Shown here in pieces: positions 1 through 7,106 of a DNA stretch of 8,804 bases (position 1 is the stretch's first letter; every line of letters starts with the position of its first letter). The stretch covers positions 1-8,804 of the forward strand of contig JAGWYI010000142.1 of the NCBI GenBank assembly GCA_018969455.1, in the 5' to 3' direction. The translations under genes and the position numbers were made by a program. This stretch comes from Bacteroidota bacterium. GTDB lineage: Bacteria > Bacteroidota > Bacteroidia > Chitinophagales > Saprospiraceae. The notes below the pieces were generated by a model that had not been told where the DNA came from, did no database searches, and worked only from the letters and a program-made list of their open reading frames with translations.

Positions 1-332
1 AAAGCATCAAAAGATCGAGCTTGGTTTTCACCCACCAGATCCAGGCCTTTAGGATGCGCATATTTTCCGCCATTTAAATCGGCGTATACATCAATTTCCA
101 GGCTACGCAAACCAAGTGTTAGTTGATCGCTCAGGCCAACGTGGTGATATTCCAAACCCAGGTACGAACGGCTGGTATCCGATTTTTCAAGTAAGCGAAA
201 CAAGTTCGGATCGATGTACTCTTTATAGCTGTTATGCGATCCTATCCATTGATAATGGTTGAATGGCAAATCGGTATTTGGCGTACCTTGAAAAAAGACG
301 AGATAAACAAACAATAAAGGCAAAAAGCGCAT
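1..332 (-). CDS. Ca2+-dependent PI-specific phospholipase C-like protein, N-terminal part
   Basis: This is the first 110 codons of a minus-strand gene starting at ATG 332 and running off the left edge. Residues 1-16 (MRFLPLLFVYLVFFQG) form a short, basic-then-hydrophobic signal peptide, so the product is probably exported. Right after it comes YQWIGSHNSYK (27-37), the hallmark start of the Ca2+-dependent phosphoinositide-specific phospholipase C family (PI-PLC-C1 type). H33 is the expected catalytic histidine. LEIDVYAD (78-85) follows, where E79 and D81 are in the place expected for metal ligands in the PLC/GDPD fold. The family cleaves the phosphodiester bond of phosphatidylinositol-type lipids. 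The substrate here is unknown, and most of the catalytic domain lies outside the window. It sits 72 bp downstream of the DUF1501 gene on the same strand, so read-through is possible. No Shine-Dalgarno is seen, as is common in Bacteroidota. The assignment rests on recognised motifs, not on an alignment. Confidence 0.8.
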   Translation of the reverse strand, partial: MRFLPLLFVYLVFFQGTPNTDLPFNHYQWIGSHNSYKEYIDPNLFRLLEKSDTSRSYLGLEYHHVGLSDQLTLGLRSLEIDVYADLNGGKYAHPKGLDLVGENQARSFDA

Positions 333-404
333 GAGAGAACAGAATAGAGGATCAACAAGGCCCAAATATCCTGATTTTCATCGGCAAATCTGATAAAATT
401 TGGG

Positions 405-2021
405 TTACCAGTTGATGCTTCTTTGATAAACTTTTCCACCCGATTGAATCCGGTACTGGTATTTGCCCGGGCTTAAAAACCAGGCTGCGGGTTCAAACAC
501 AAAGGTATAACTGCCTTTTGCTTTGTAACTGCTTTCCAGGGTGCGCAGGCTGTGTCCGGCTTCATCCATTATTTGCAAGCGAAGCGGCCCATCTTGCAGC
601 ATGGCATATTTGATTTCAATGGCGCCGGGCGTCGATTTGCTGGGTTGATGCCCCAACAACACCGTTTTGTCGTTATCACCCATACTCATTACCGCCTGCG
701 GGGTAAGGCCATTGATCAGAGGTATTTCGTCTTGCAAAACATAATTTACCACTTCCGGGTTGGCGCCCAGCCATTCCTGCATAATGGAGGCATAAACAGA
801 TCTGAAATCTACACTGAAAGAGGGGTCGGAATAGGGATCCGGGTTGCTCAAATCCTGGAAATTTCCGACAAATCCATTTCCTGCATTTCCGCCAAACAGC
901 ATTACTGGAGTTCCCCATCCGTGGTCGGTGCCCTGGGAGGCATTTTCGTAGATGGTACGGCCAAATTCGGAGAAGCTCATGCCAAGTACTTTCTTTTCAA
1001 CGCCATTATTTCCCAAAGTCAAATCGTCAAAGAAATATTTAACAGCATCTGCCAGGTGTTTGATAAGCAGGGTATGTGCATTCAATTGATTGGCATGCGT
1101 ATCGAAACCGCCAATTTCCACCATATATACTCGAGTTCCCAGGTTTCCCTTAATAAGTCGGGCTACGATGGCCAGTTGTTCAGCCAGGTAATTGTCGGTG
1201 GGGTAATCTACCTGATTTTTGCCGCGACCATATGCGTCTTTTATGGTTTGAGCATATCGGAAGGCCGAATTGGCGGTTTGGCGTAAAAAGTTCAATTCGA
1301 TTTCGCGGGGCGAATTGCCCAGGGTGCTGGTATCGTACAGTTGCCCGGTTTGGGCAATTTGATAAAATTCCTGCGGACTGCTTACGGCAAGCGCCATATT
1401 AACTTGGTCGGCTTTAAAAACCAGATTGGATTGAACGCCAATTTGCAAAGCGGGCGGTACGGTAGGCGGCGCTTCAAGAAAGGCGGCATATTCATTGTCA
1501 AGAAATCGTCCAATCCACCCTGTATTCCACACTACATCCGATTTACTTCCGGATGCGATAATGTCGTAGGATCGAAAATGGCTGTAGTTAGGCTCGGGAT
1601 ATCCAACATTGTGTATAACCTTCATCTGGCCGTTTTCCCACATGGGCTGGAGATTGATGCTTTCCTGATACATGCCAAATTCGGGACTCAGGTGCCACAT
1701 TTTTTGATCAGGAATACCGATGGTGGGGCGTAAATTATAGTAAAAATTATTACCACGAGGAATAATGGTGTTTATTCCGTCGTTTCCGCCATCCAGTCGA
1801 ATCAGTACCAGGATTCGGTCATTGTCGGAATTACCTGCAAGGGAAGCGAGCAGAGGACTGGCGTGAAAGGCGCGCAGGGGTAAATTACCCATTAGCATTC
1901 CGCCGGCGCCGAGCAGGCCGGATGCCGTTAAAAAGTTGCGGCGCGACCAAAGCCGATGTTCTTGTTCATGGGCCAAACCGTGTTCGAGCGCCGAGCCGTA
2001 TCGTTTTTTTCCGTAAGCCAT
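405..2021 (-). CDS. DUF1501 family protein with Tat signal and T9SS-like C-terminal module
   Basis: 538 residues. A twin-arginine motif SRRNFL (26-31) is followed by a Gly/Ala/Leu-rich hydrophobic stretch (32-47) and a likely cleavage near residues 51-54, so export in folded form through Tat is expected. The core carries DUF1501 hallmarks: LVLIRLDGGNDGINTIIP (71-88), VEIGGFDTHANQ (301-312), SEFGRTIYEN (351-360) and GTDHGWGTPVMLFGG (364-378). DUF1501 belongs to the alkaline phosphatase/sulfatase fold clan, and D77, D307, H309, D366 and H367 are plausible metal-site residues (inference). The enzymatic reaction is not established. Residues about 466-538 form a separate beta-rich module (IEIKYAMLQDGPLRLQI; then LSPGKYQYRIQSGGK) that resembles FlgD-Ig/T9SS type A sorting domains but lacks the usual PNP entry motif. 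The gene lies 44 bp downstream of a DUF1800 gene, a pairing recurrent in Bacteroidota and Planctomycetota, and is probably in its operon. The ATG at 2021 places the RR motif at a normal Tat distance. Confidence 0.9.
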   Translation of the reverse strand: MAYGKKRYGSALEHGLAHEQEHRLWSRRNFLTASGLLGAGGMLMGNLPLRAFHASPLLASLAGNSDNDRILVLIRLDGGNDGINTIIPRGNNFYYNLRPTIGIPDQKMWHLSPEFGMYQESINLQPMWENGQMKVIHNVGYPEPNYSHFRSYDIIASGSKSDVVWNTGWIGRFLDNEYAAFLEAPPTVPPALQIGVQSNLVFKADQVNMALAVSSPQEFYQIAQTGQLYDTSTLGNSPREIELNFLRQTANSAFRYAQTIKDAYGRGKNQVDYPTDNYLAEQLAIVARLIKGNLGTRVYMVEIGGFDTHANQLNAHTLLIKHLADAVKYFFDDLTLGNNGVEKKVLGMSFSEFGRTIYENASQGTDHGWGTPVMLFGGNAGNGFVGNFQDLSNPDPYSDPSFSVDFRSVYASIMQEWLGANPEVVNYVLQDEIPLINGLTPQAVMSMGDNDKTVLLGHQPSKSTPGAIEIKYAMLQDGPLRLQIMDEAGHSLRTLESSYKAKGSYTFVFEPAAWFLSPGKYQYRIQSGGKVYQRSINW

Positions 2022-2036
2022 AAAGTATGAATTGAT

Positions 2037-2052
2037 CGAAACCGGGGTTTCG
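2037..2052 (-). repeat. Inverted repeat in the DUF1800-DUF1501 gap
   Basis: Seven-base perfect arms (CGAAACC at 2037-2043 and GGTTTCG at 2046-2052) flank a two-base centre in the 44-bp gap between the two genes. In the minus-strand transcript this could fold as a six-pair stem with a four-base loop, 16-31 bases upstream of the DUF1501 start. There is no U-tract after it, so it is not an intrinsic terminator. It could be an mRNA-processing or stability element or a protein-binding site; function is not shown. Confidence 0.4.
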
Positions 2053-2065
2053 GAGGATCATCAAA

Positions 2066-3553
2066 TTAGGTTAATTGAAACTCGGGCAAACGCACCAGAT
2101 AATAGAGCAGGTTTATAATTTGCAGGGGTGCATCATTCCAGTAGAGATTCCAGCTTCCATCCTGATAATAATTTTCAGGAACACCTGCTTTGAAATTTAA
2201 AATGGCTCCCTGCAGGTGTACCGGATCCAGATTTTGGCCCATGAAATAATCAACCAAGGCAGTTGTAACCACAGCCGGGTCGTTGCTGTCGTTCGTCAAA
2301 CTTTGGGCAATGGTTCGAAGGTTTTCCTTCAATGTATCATCTTGGCTGAGCAGGTAGGATACGCTGGCGGTATAATTCCACCGCGCAGTAAGGGTGCTTT
2401 CATTGATCCATGCGTGATAACCGGGCCATCCAGCCACATTGGGCGGATTCATCAAGTCTTGTCCGAGTTGATAAGACCAATAACCCACAGCATTCCACCA
2501 GGTGTCTGGAACTTGGGGCAACTTGTCTGCTCCAGCCATTTTCCAGATTGGAATCATGGATTCGAGTGGACTTTTAATTTGAGCAGCCATTATGCGATCA
2601 TCGAAAAAATGTTCGCTTTTGAAAAGGGTTTTCAAAACGGGCATTAATTCCCAGTTGCTGCTTTTAAATACCTGGGCCAATCCATCGACAATGGCAGGGT
2701 CTATGGATTGATATACAAATTTTTTGTAAATTTTACCTGTAATAAAATGAGAAACTTGTTCTGCTTTTGCGGTAAAAATTAAGTTGTGCGCTGTGGTAAA
2801 GGAATAATTGGAACTCAATCCAAAAATGGTTTTGGGGGTGTTATCGTGTTTGGTTGGATCGAAATACGCTGGCGTGCAGGCGTACATATTGGCTTGCCAG
2901 CCGGTGAGTGCGCGCGCCATTTCCACGATATCAGCCTGTGTGTAGCCGTTGCTTTCACCCATGGTAAAAAGTTCCATAAGTTCGCGGGCGTAATTTTCGT
3001 TCGGATTGCCTGCAACATTTTGATTTCCATTCAAATAGGCCAGCATTGCGGGGTTTTTACCCATTTCGCGTGCAAAAACCTTGAAATTGCCAAATGCATT
3101 GGTATGCAACAACTCAAAATAGTCCCACAAGTACGCGTTGCATCCAACCACGTTGATAGAGGTTACAAAGTGGTTGTGCCAAAAAAGAGCCATTTTGGAT
3201 TGAATACCCTCCCTGAGCATGTTATTTAGCCACTGACGTCGAAGGTTATCCCGGTGCGTAAATACAGAATTGGGGTCGGCGTTATAATCGGCGGAAGTGT
3301 AGCCTGCCCAGAAAGGTGGGTCGGGCGCACCCAAATCTGCAGCCGTATCCAACAGGGAATCAATGAGTTCAGATGGTGTCATTTGGAGCCCTTGTTCAAT
3401 TTGTTCCAAACTGGCGCCGAAGCCCAGCCGGCGGTACACATGTGCAACACGGCGTGCATTCCAAGGTTTTGCGGCAGATGGAATATATGGATCCAATGTG
3501 CCGGTTGAGCCCGCAATTGGGAAATTCGCCATCGGTATATCGAGTTCTGGCAT
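2066..3553 (-). CDS. DUF1800 family protein
   Basis: 495 residues from the ATG at 3553. An in-frame TTG at 3583 and a second ATG at 3532 are alternatives; none has a Shine-Dalgarno, and conserved sequence begins only about 20-30 residues in. Family hallmarks in order (numbering from 3553): RRVAHVYRRLGFGAS (34-48), a region with FWHNHF (124-129), NENYARELMELFTMG (185-199), DIVEMARALTGW (208-219), FDPTKHDNTPKTIFG (231-245) and PPNVAGWPGYHAWINEST (370-387). These are typical of DUF1800, a family of about 450-600 residues with no established biochemical activity. It is usually encoded next to DUF1501, as here, where the DUF1501 gene follows after 44 bp on the same strand. No signal peptide or Tat motif is visible from any of the three starts, which is notable because the partner has a Tat signal. 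The two are therefore candidates for a joint complex (inference). Confidence 0.88.
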   Translation of the reverse strand: MPELDIPMANFPIAGSTGTLDPYIPSAAKPWNARRVAHVYRRLGFGASLEQIEQGLQMTPSELIDSLLDTAADLGAPDPPFWAGYTSADYNADPNSVFTHRDNLRRQWLNNMLREGIQSKMALFWHNHFVTSINVVGCNAYLWDYFELLHTNAFGNFKVFAREMGKNPAMLAYLNGNQNVAGNPNENYARELMELFTMGESNGYTQADIVEMARALTGWQANMYACTPAYFDPTKHDNTPKTIFGLSSNYSFTTAHNLIFTAKAEQVSHFITGKIYKKFVYQSIDPAIVDGLAQVFKSSNWELMPVLKTLFKSEHFFDDRIMAAQIKSPLESMIPIWKMAGADKLPQVPDTWWNAVGYWSYQLGQDLMNPPNVAGWPGYHAWINESTLTARWNYTASVSYLLSQDDTLKENLRTIAQSLTNDSNDPAVVTTALVDYFMGQNLDPVHLQGAILNFKAGVPENYYQDGSWNLYWNDAPLQIINLLYYLVRLPEFQLT

Positions 3554-3631
3554 ATAAGGCAAAGCAGTTAAAAAGTGGCACAATCAAAAAATCCGATCGA
3601 AAGGCAAGGTTAAGAAAGATTTCTAAATTCC

Positions 3632-3661
3632 GAAACATAAATTGTTGATTTGCCAAACAAA
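3632..3661 (-). promoter_or_regulatory. Possible weak promoter for the DUF1800-DUF1501 genes
   Basis: On the minus strand, TTTG (3661-3658) is followed after 18 bases by TATGTTTC (3639-3632). This matches the Bacteroidota -7 consensus TAnnTTTG except at the last base. It would start transcription roughly 70 bases upstream of the ATG at 3553. It is a pattern match only, with one consensus mismatch. Confidence 0.3.
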
Positions 3662-3684
3662 AGTCAGTAGGTTAAATAAATTTG
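3649..3684 (+). promoter_or_regulatory. Bacteroidota-type promoter for the large T9SS cargo gene
   Basis: A perfect -7 box TAAATTTG (consensus TAnnTTTG) lies at 3677-3684, with TTTG at 3649-3652 as a candidate -33 element. The 24-base gap is slightly longer than usual. Transcription would begin near 3690, leaving an A/T-rich leader of about 65-70 bases before the ATG at 3758. It overlaps the weaker minus-strand candidate, so the region would act as a divergent promoter. Confidence 0.5.
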
Positions 3685-3757
3685 TCTGAAACACAGGCAA
3701 TTTATTGGGACGCTTTATCTTACTGCCAAATTTTCTTTACCATTAAAAATTTGATTT

Positions 3758-6700
3758 ATGCGCTTTGGGAATTTAACAGCAATCTTAATTCTGGCATTGG
3801 GCATCACAAGCTGCTTGCAGGCGCAGCAAACTTTGCTTGAACAGGATTTTAATGCCTGCGGTTTGCCCCAGGGCTGGGACGTGCATATCCAAGGCAATCA
3901 AAATGCAATTTGGTATATTGGAAACAGTGTGCTGAACAACGATGACAACGGACAAAGCATGAACGGCTCTTGCTTTTTGTTTATCGATGACGATGCCAAC
4001 GGCGATAATACCCCGGCATATACACTCGATGTAATTTCACCCGAATTTAATGGATTGGGGTATCAAAACATCAATTTCAGCGTGGATGTGCATTATCGGG
4101 ACTATGGACCAGCCAACGAATATTTTGCCATCATCCTGAAAGAGGGCGGGGTAGAGCGCGAATTGAAGCGATTTGGCAATGGATCTTCAACCGGCGATAC
4201 CATTAGTGAAATTCAAACCCTGCATTTCGACCTGAGCTTTTACATTAAACACCCCGATGCGCGCCTTATTTTTCGGTATGACGATGGCGGCGATTTTGGA
4301 TGGTGGGCAGGTATCGATAATGTCAAGGTGGTTGGCCTGGGCGCAGGAACCAACCTGATCGCCGAATCTTTTGACGATTGCGTTAAACCACAAGGTTGGA
4401 CGACCGATGTTGTTACAGGAAAGGCAGACTGGAGTTTTGGGATCAACCAAAATCCGAAAGCGGGCATCGGAAATTCCATGAATGGAAGTTGTTTTGCCTA
4501 TTTTGACGATGATATTTTGGGCGATACCTCGGCTTATTCGGTAGCCCGCCTGAATTCTCCCTGGTTTGATGGCACCTTTTTTGGACGGTATTTTGTCGAT
4601 TTTGACTTTATTTTTCGCTATTATTCCGAAATAGTTACCTTATACGTACAAAATGAAGATGGGAGCGAATATCAGATTGCCCAAACCACTACGGCCAATA
4701 TCGGCGGTCCGCTTTTTAATACCAGCAATCATCTTTCATTTGAAATTTCCCAGTTTCGGGCAAAAAAAATGCGGATCATTTTCCAATTCGATGATGGTAA
4801 AAACTGGGGTTGGTGGGCCGGTTTGGATAACTTTAAAATTGTTGGAATCGGGGCTGCGAACGACCTTTGCAGCAATGCAACCGTATTGCAAACCGGGGCC
4901 GATTGCCTTTCCGGCAACAATTCCACCGCAGTTTTTGATGGCCCTGCAGCGCCTTGTTCGGGCCGAACCGTTGCCGGGCTTTGGTATCGATGGACCGCCG
5001 ATTTCAGCGGTACAGCCCTGCTAAGTTGTCAATCCAATTTCAACGATGTGGTACATGTTTTCCGTGGCGCCTGCACCAACCTGCAGGACGTGGCCTGCAA
5101 CAACCACGATGAACACGGTTTCCAAGGCGAAAAAACCTTTTTTCCTGTTGAAACGGGGGTAGATTACTGGATTCGGGTAAGTGGATTGCTCGATGGATTT
5201 GGTGTTCCCAAAGGAGATTTGTGTATCAAAATAGAAAAAAATGCGAATCTTCCTCAAGGTCCAACCAATGACCGATGCGATACAGCTACCCCGCTTATGG
5301 TAGATGGCCCGTGTATTCCTGGTGTCAATTTCGATGCAGACACTTTCGCTCCAATACCTGGCAAAAACCGCCTTGCGCGTTCCGATGTATGGTACCGTTT
5401 TACGGCTCCGGCGCTCTCGCCAACACCTGCAACGCCTTTGGTACTAAAAGCTAATGCCGATTTTTCCAACATCATTACCCTTTATTCTGGTGCTTGTGGA
5501 CAACTGAGCGAGGTGGCATCCAATCATCATGGCGATTTGCTTGAATTGCCCGATTTAAAGCCGGGGTTGGAATATTGGGTTCAAATTGCAGGTAATTTTG
5601 CCGGAATTGAAGGCCACCTTTGCCCACAAATCGGATCAGAAAACAAAATTGTACCACCCAATGATCAATGCATTTCGGCCATTCCGATTGCATTAGGCGT
5701 ACAATGCCAGGCTGCCTCCAACCAAAATGCCCTGTTTTCAGGCAATATTCCGGCATGTGTCCCGGAGATAGAATCGGATGTTTGGTTCAAATTCACCGCA
5801 CAAAGCGGTGCAGTGCGCATTAATACCGGCGCCGATTTTGAGCATGTATTGGCAGTTTGGGAAGGGAATTGTGACACTTTAACGAATATTTTTTGCAAAA
5901 AAAATCCCTTGCGTTGCGATGGCTTTGTTACAGTGGGAAATTTGAATTCAGGGAAGACTTATTACGTGCAAATTGGATCTTTATCAGGCCCTAATGGTGT
6001 ACATCAAGGAAATATTTGTATTCAAATAATGGACGGCGCCAGTACGCCTTCTTTCGAAAAAATGAACGTATTGGTAGAAGAGCACTGTAACACCTTAAAT
6101 ACGGCTGTATTAAGCGTTCAAATTCTTGGCGGCCGGGCGCCTTTTACTGTTCTGGGGGCCCAGAACGGAGATGTTTTGAATAGCGGTGATGCCTATATTG
6201 TGGTGGTAGAGGATGCATTGGGTTGTCAGCAGTCGGCGTTGGGAGTGGTAGACAATTGCGCCAACAGTGGATGTACCCTGGCAGCATCTGTAACAGAACA
6301 ACAACCTGCATGTTACGGCACCCTAAGTGGAAACATACAGACCCATGTTGCGGGCGGCACCCAGCCCTATTCCTACCATTGGTCGAATGGAGCAAGCGGA
6401 TCCAGCCTGGATGGTGTTGGCGCCGGGATTTATGCAGTTACCATTACCGATGCCTTAGGCTGTGAACAAATGCTGGGAGATACCCTGATTGAGCCATTAC
6501 CCTTGGTTATTGCCCAAGGCGAAACCGTGCCTCCTTATACAGGCGAAAGCAATGGTTCTGTTCAAATAGAAATTGCCGGTGGTACTGGCCCTTATCAAAC
6601 CCAGTGGTGGCGAAACGGCCTTGTTTTTTCCGATTTTGAAGACCTGCAAAATGCGCCAGAAGGCGTTTATGTTTTGCGTATACAGGATGCAAAAGGATGC

Positions 6701-7009
6701 TCCGACTCCTTGCAAGTGGTATTAAAGGAGGTGCTTGCAACAGACGCACCCATAGCAGGGGTATTTGCTGAGGTATACCCCAATCCTGCCCACAACAAGT
6801 CGACCCTTACCTTGGCGTTGCCTCAAGCGGCCAACGTTCAGCTCCAAATTCTGGATGCCCAGGGGAAACAACTGCGTGCTTGGACAGCAGAAAAAATATT
6901 GGATCAGAGCATTCCGCTTCCTGTGGTTGGATTACCCTCCGGCGCTTATAAAATTGACATCAAAACAGAAGTATATCACATACAAAAGTCTCTGATAATC
7001 ATCCATTAA
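3758..7009 (+). CDS. Large multidomain T9SS cargo (jelly-roll, PPC-like, SprB repeats)
   Basis: 1083 residues, exported. Signal peptide 1-22 ends in LQA, with likely cleavage before QQ; ITSC at 16-19 also fits a lipobox. Two homologous jelly-roll repeats of choice-of-anchor J/MAM type follow (about 26-195 and 201-366). They share C-x-x-PQGW (C34 and C208), SMNGSCF (67-73) or the same motif at 240-246, an Asp cluster (77-79 and 250-252) and GWWAG(I/L)DN (181-188 and 351-358). Three PPC-like beta-sandwich repeats come next (about 368-493, 504-625, 635-757), each starting ND-x-C and holding a (W)(Y/F)-x-(W/F)TA strand and a final Cys strand. A degenerate repeat (about 768-833) and two SprB-type repeats (about 838-912, 913-992; GGTQPYSYHWSNG, then GGTGPYQTQWWRNG) precede a T9SS type A sorting domain (1006-1083) opening VYPNPAHNKSTL. 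No catalytic motif is seen, so a surface adhesin or binding role is inferred. The ATG at 3758 directly precedes the signal peptide. Confidence 0.9.
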   Translation: MRFGNLTAILILALGITSCLQAQQTLLEQDFNACGLPQGWDVHIQGNQNAIWYIGNSVLNNDDNGQSMNGSCFLFIDDDANGDNTPAYTLDVISPEFNGLGYQNINFSVDVHYRDYGPANEYFAIILKEGGVERELKRFGNGSSTGDTISEIQTLHFDLSFYIKHPDARLIFRYDDGGDFGWWAGIDNVKVVGLGAGTNLIAESFDDCVKPQGWTTDVVTGKADWSFGINQNPKAGIGNSMNGSCFAYFDDDILGDTSAYSVARLNSPWFDGTFFGRYFVDFDFIFRYYSEIVTLYVQNEDGSEYQIAQTTTANIGGPLFNTSNHLSFEISQFRAKKMRIIFQFDDGKNWGWWAGLDNFKIVGIGAANDLCSNATVLQTGADCLSGNNSTAVFDGPAAPCSGRTVAGLWYRWTADFSGTALLSCQSNFNDVVHVFRGACTNLQDVACNNHDEHGFQGEKTFFPVETGVDYWIRVSGLLDGFGVPKGDLCIKIEKNANLPQGPTNDRCDTATPLMVDGPCIPGVNFDADTFAPIPGKNRLARSDVWYRFTAPALSPTPATPLVLKANADFSNIITLYSGACGQLSEVASNHHGDLLELPDLKPGLEYWVQIAGNFAGIEGHLCPQIGSENKIVPPNDQCISAIPIALGVQCQAASNQNALFSGNIPACVPEIESDVWFKFTAQSGAVRINTGADFEHVLAVWEGNCDTLTNIFCKKNPLRCDGFVTVGNLNSGKTYYVQIGSLSGPNGVHQGNICIQIMDGASTPSFEKMNVLVEEHCNTLNTAVLSVQILGGRAPFTVLGAQNGDVLNSGDAYIVVVEDALGCQQSALGVVDNCANSGCTLAASVTEQQPACYGTLSGNIQTHVAGGTQPYSYHWSNGASGSSLDGVGAGIYAVTITDALGCEQMLGDTLIEPLPLVIAQGETVPPYTGESNGSVQIEIAGGTGPYQTQWWRNGLVFSDFEDLQNAPEGVYVLRIQDAKGCSDSLQVVLKEVLATDAPIAGVFAEVYPNPAHNKSTLTLALPQAANVQLQILDAQGKQLRAWTAEKILDQSIPLPVVGLPSGAYKIDIKTEVYHIQKSLIIIH

Positions 7010-7043
7010 AAAAAACAACGGCAGCCCGCTTTTGGGCTGCCGT
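7008..7043 (-). terminator. Hairpin terminator between convergent genes
   Basis: A perfect 10-bp GC-rich stem (ACGGCAGCCC at 7018-7027 with GGGCTGCCGT at 7034-7043) and a six-base loop lie between the convergent stops. The run of eight A at 7008-7015 becomes a U-tract only in the minus-strand transcript, so it is a canonical intrinsic terminator for the gene ending at 7092. For the plus-strand gene, whose stop codon overlaps the A run, the hairpin is present but lacks a U-tract. Confidence 0.8.
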
Positions 7044-7089
7044 ATCATCCATCTCCACGATTCCTAAATCCCTGTAGTGTATTTTTTAG

Positions 7090-7106
7090 GTTTACTTGAA
7101 GTAAAC
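7090..7106. repeat. Palindrome overlapping the stop codon of the 180-residue protein gene
   Basis: GTTTACTT and AAGTAAAC are perfect 8-base arms around a single central base. The site covers the last codons and the stop (7092-7094) of the minus-strand gene. It resembles a dimeric regulator site in shape, but it is A/T-rich, partly coding and may be chance. Confidence 0.35.

Noticed and set aside
361..404. CCCAAAT/ATTTGGG inverted repeat as a terminator after the DUF1501 gene
   Set aside because: Seven-base A/T-rich arms with a 30-base loop and no U-tract on the minus strand; too weak to call.
242..439. Minus-strand open frame of 65 codons spanning the DUF1501-PI-PLC gap
   Set aside because: It overlaps both the end of the DUF1501 gene and the start of the phospholipase gene in another frame; the phospholipase frame carries the family motif.
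552..1286. Plus-strand open frame of 244 codons
   Set aside because: It lies fully antisense to the DUF1501 gene, whose family motifs are intact, and its translation shows no domain or signal.
1341..1733. Plus-strand open frame of 130 codons
   Set aside because: Antisense to the DUF1501 gene; no recognisable motif or start context.
5021..5257. Short minus-strand frames within the T9SS cargo gene
   Set aside because: All are shadows of the long plus-strand gene, which has continuous domain structure across the region.
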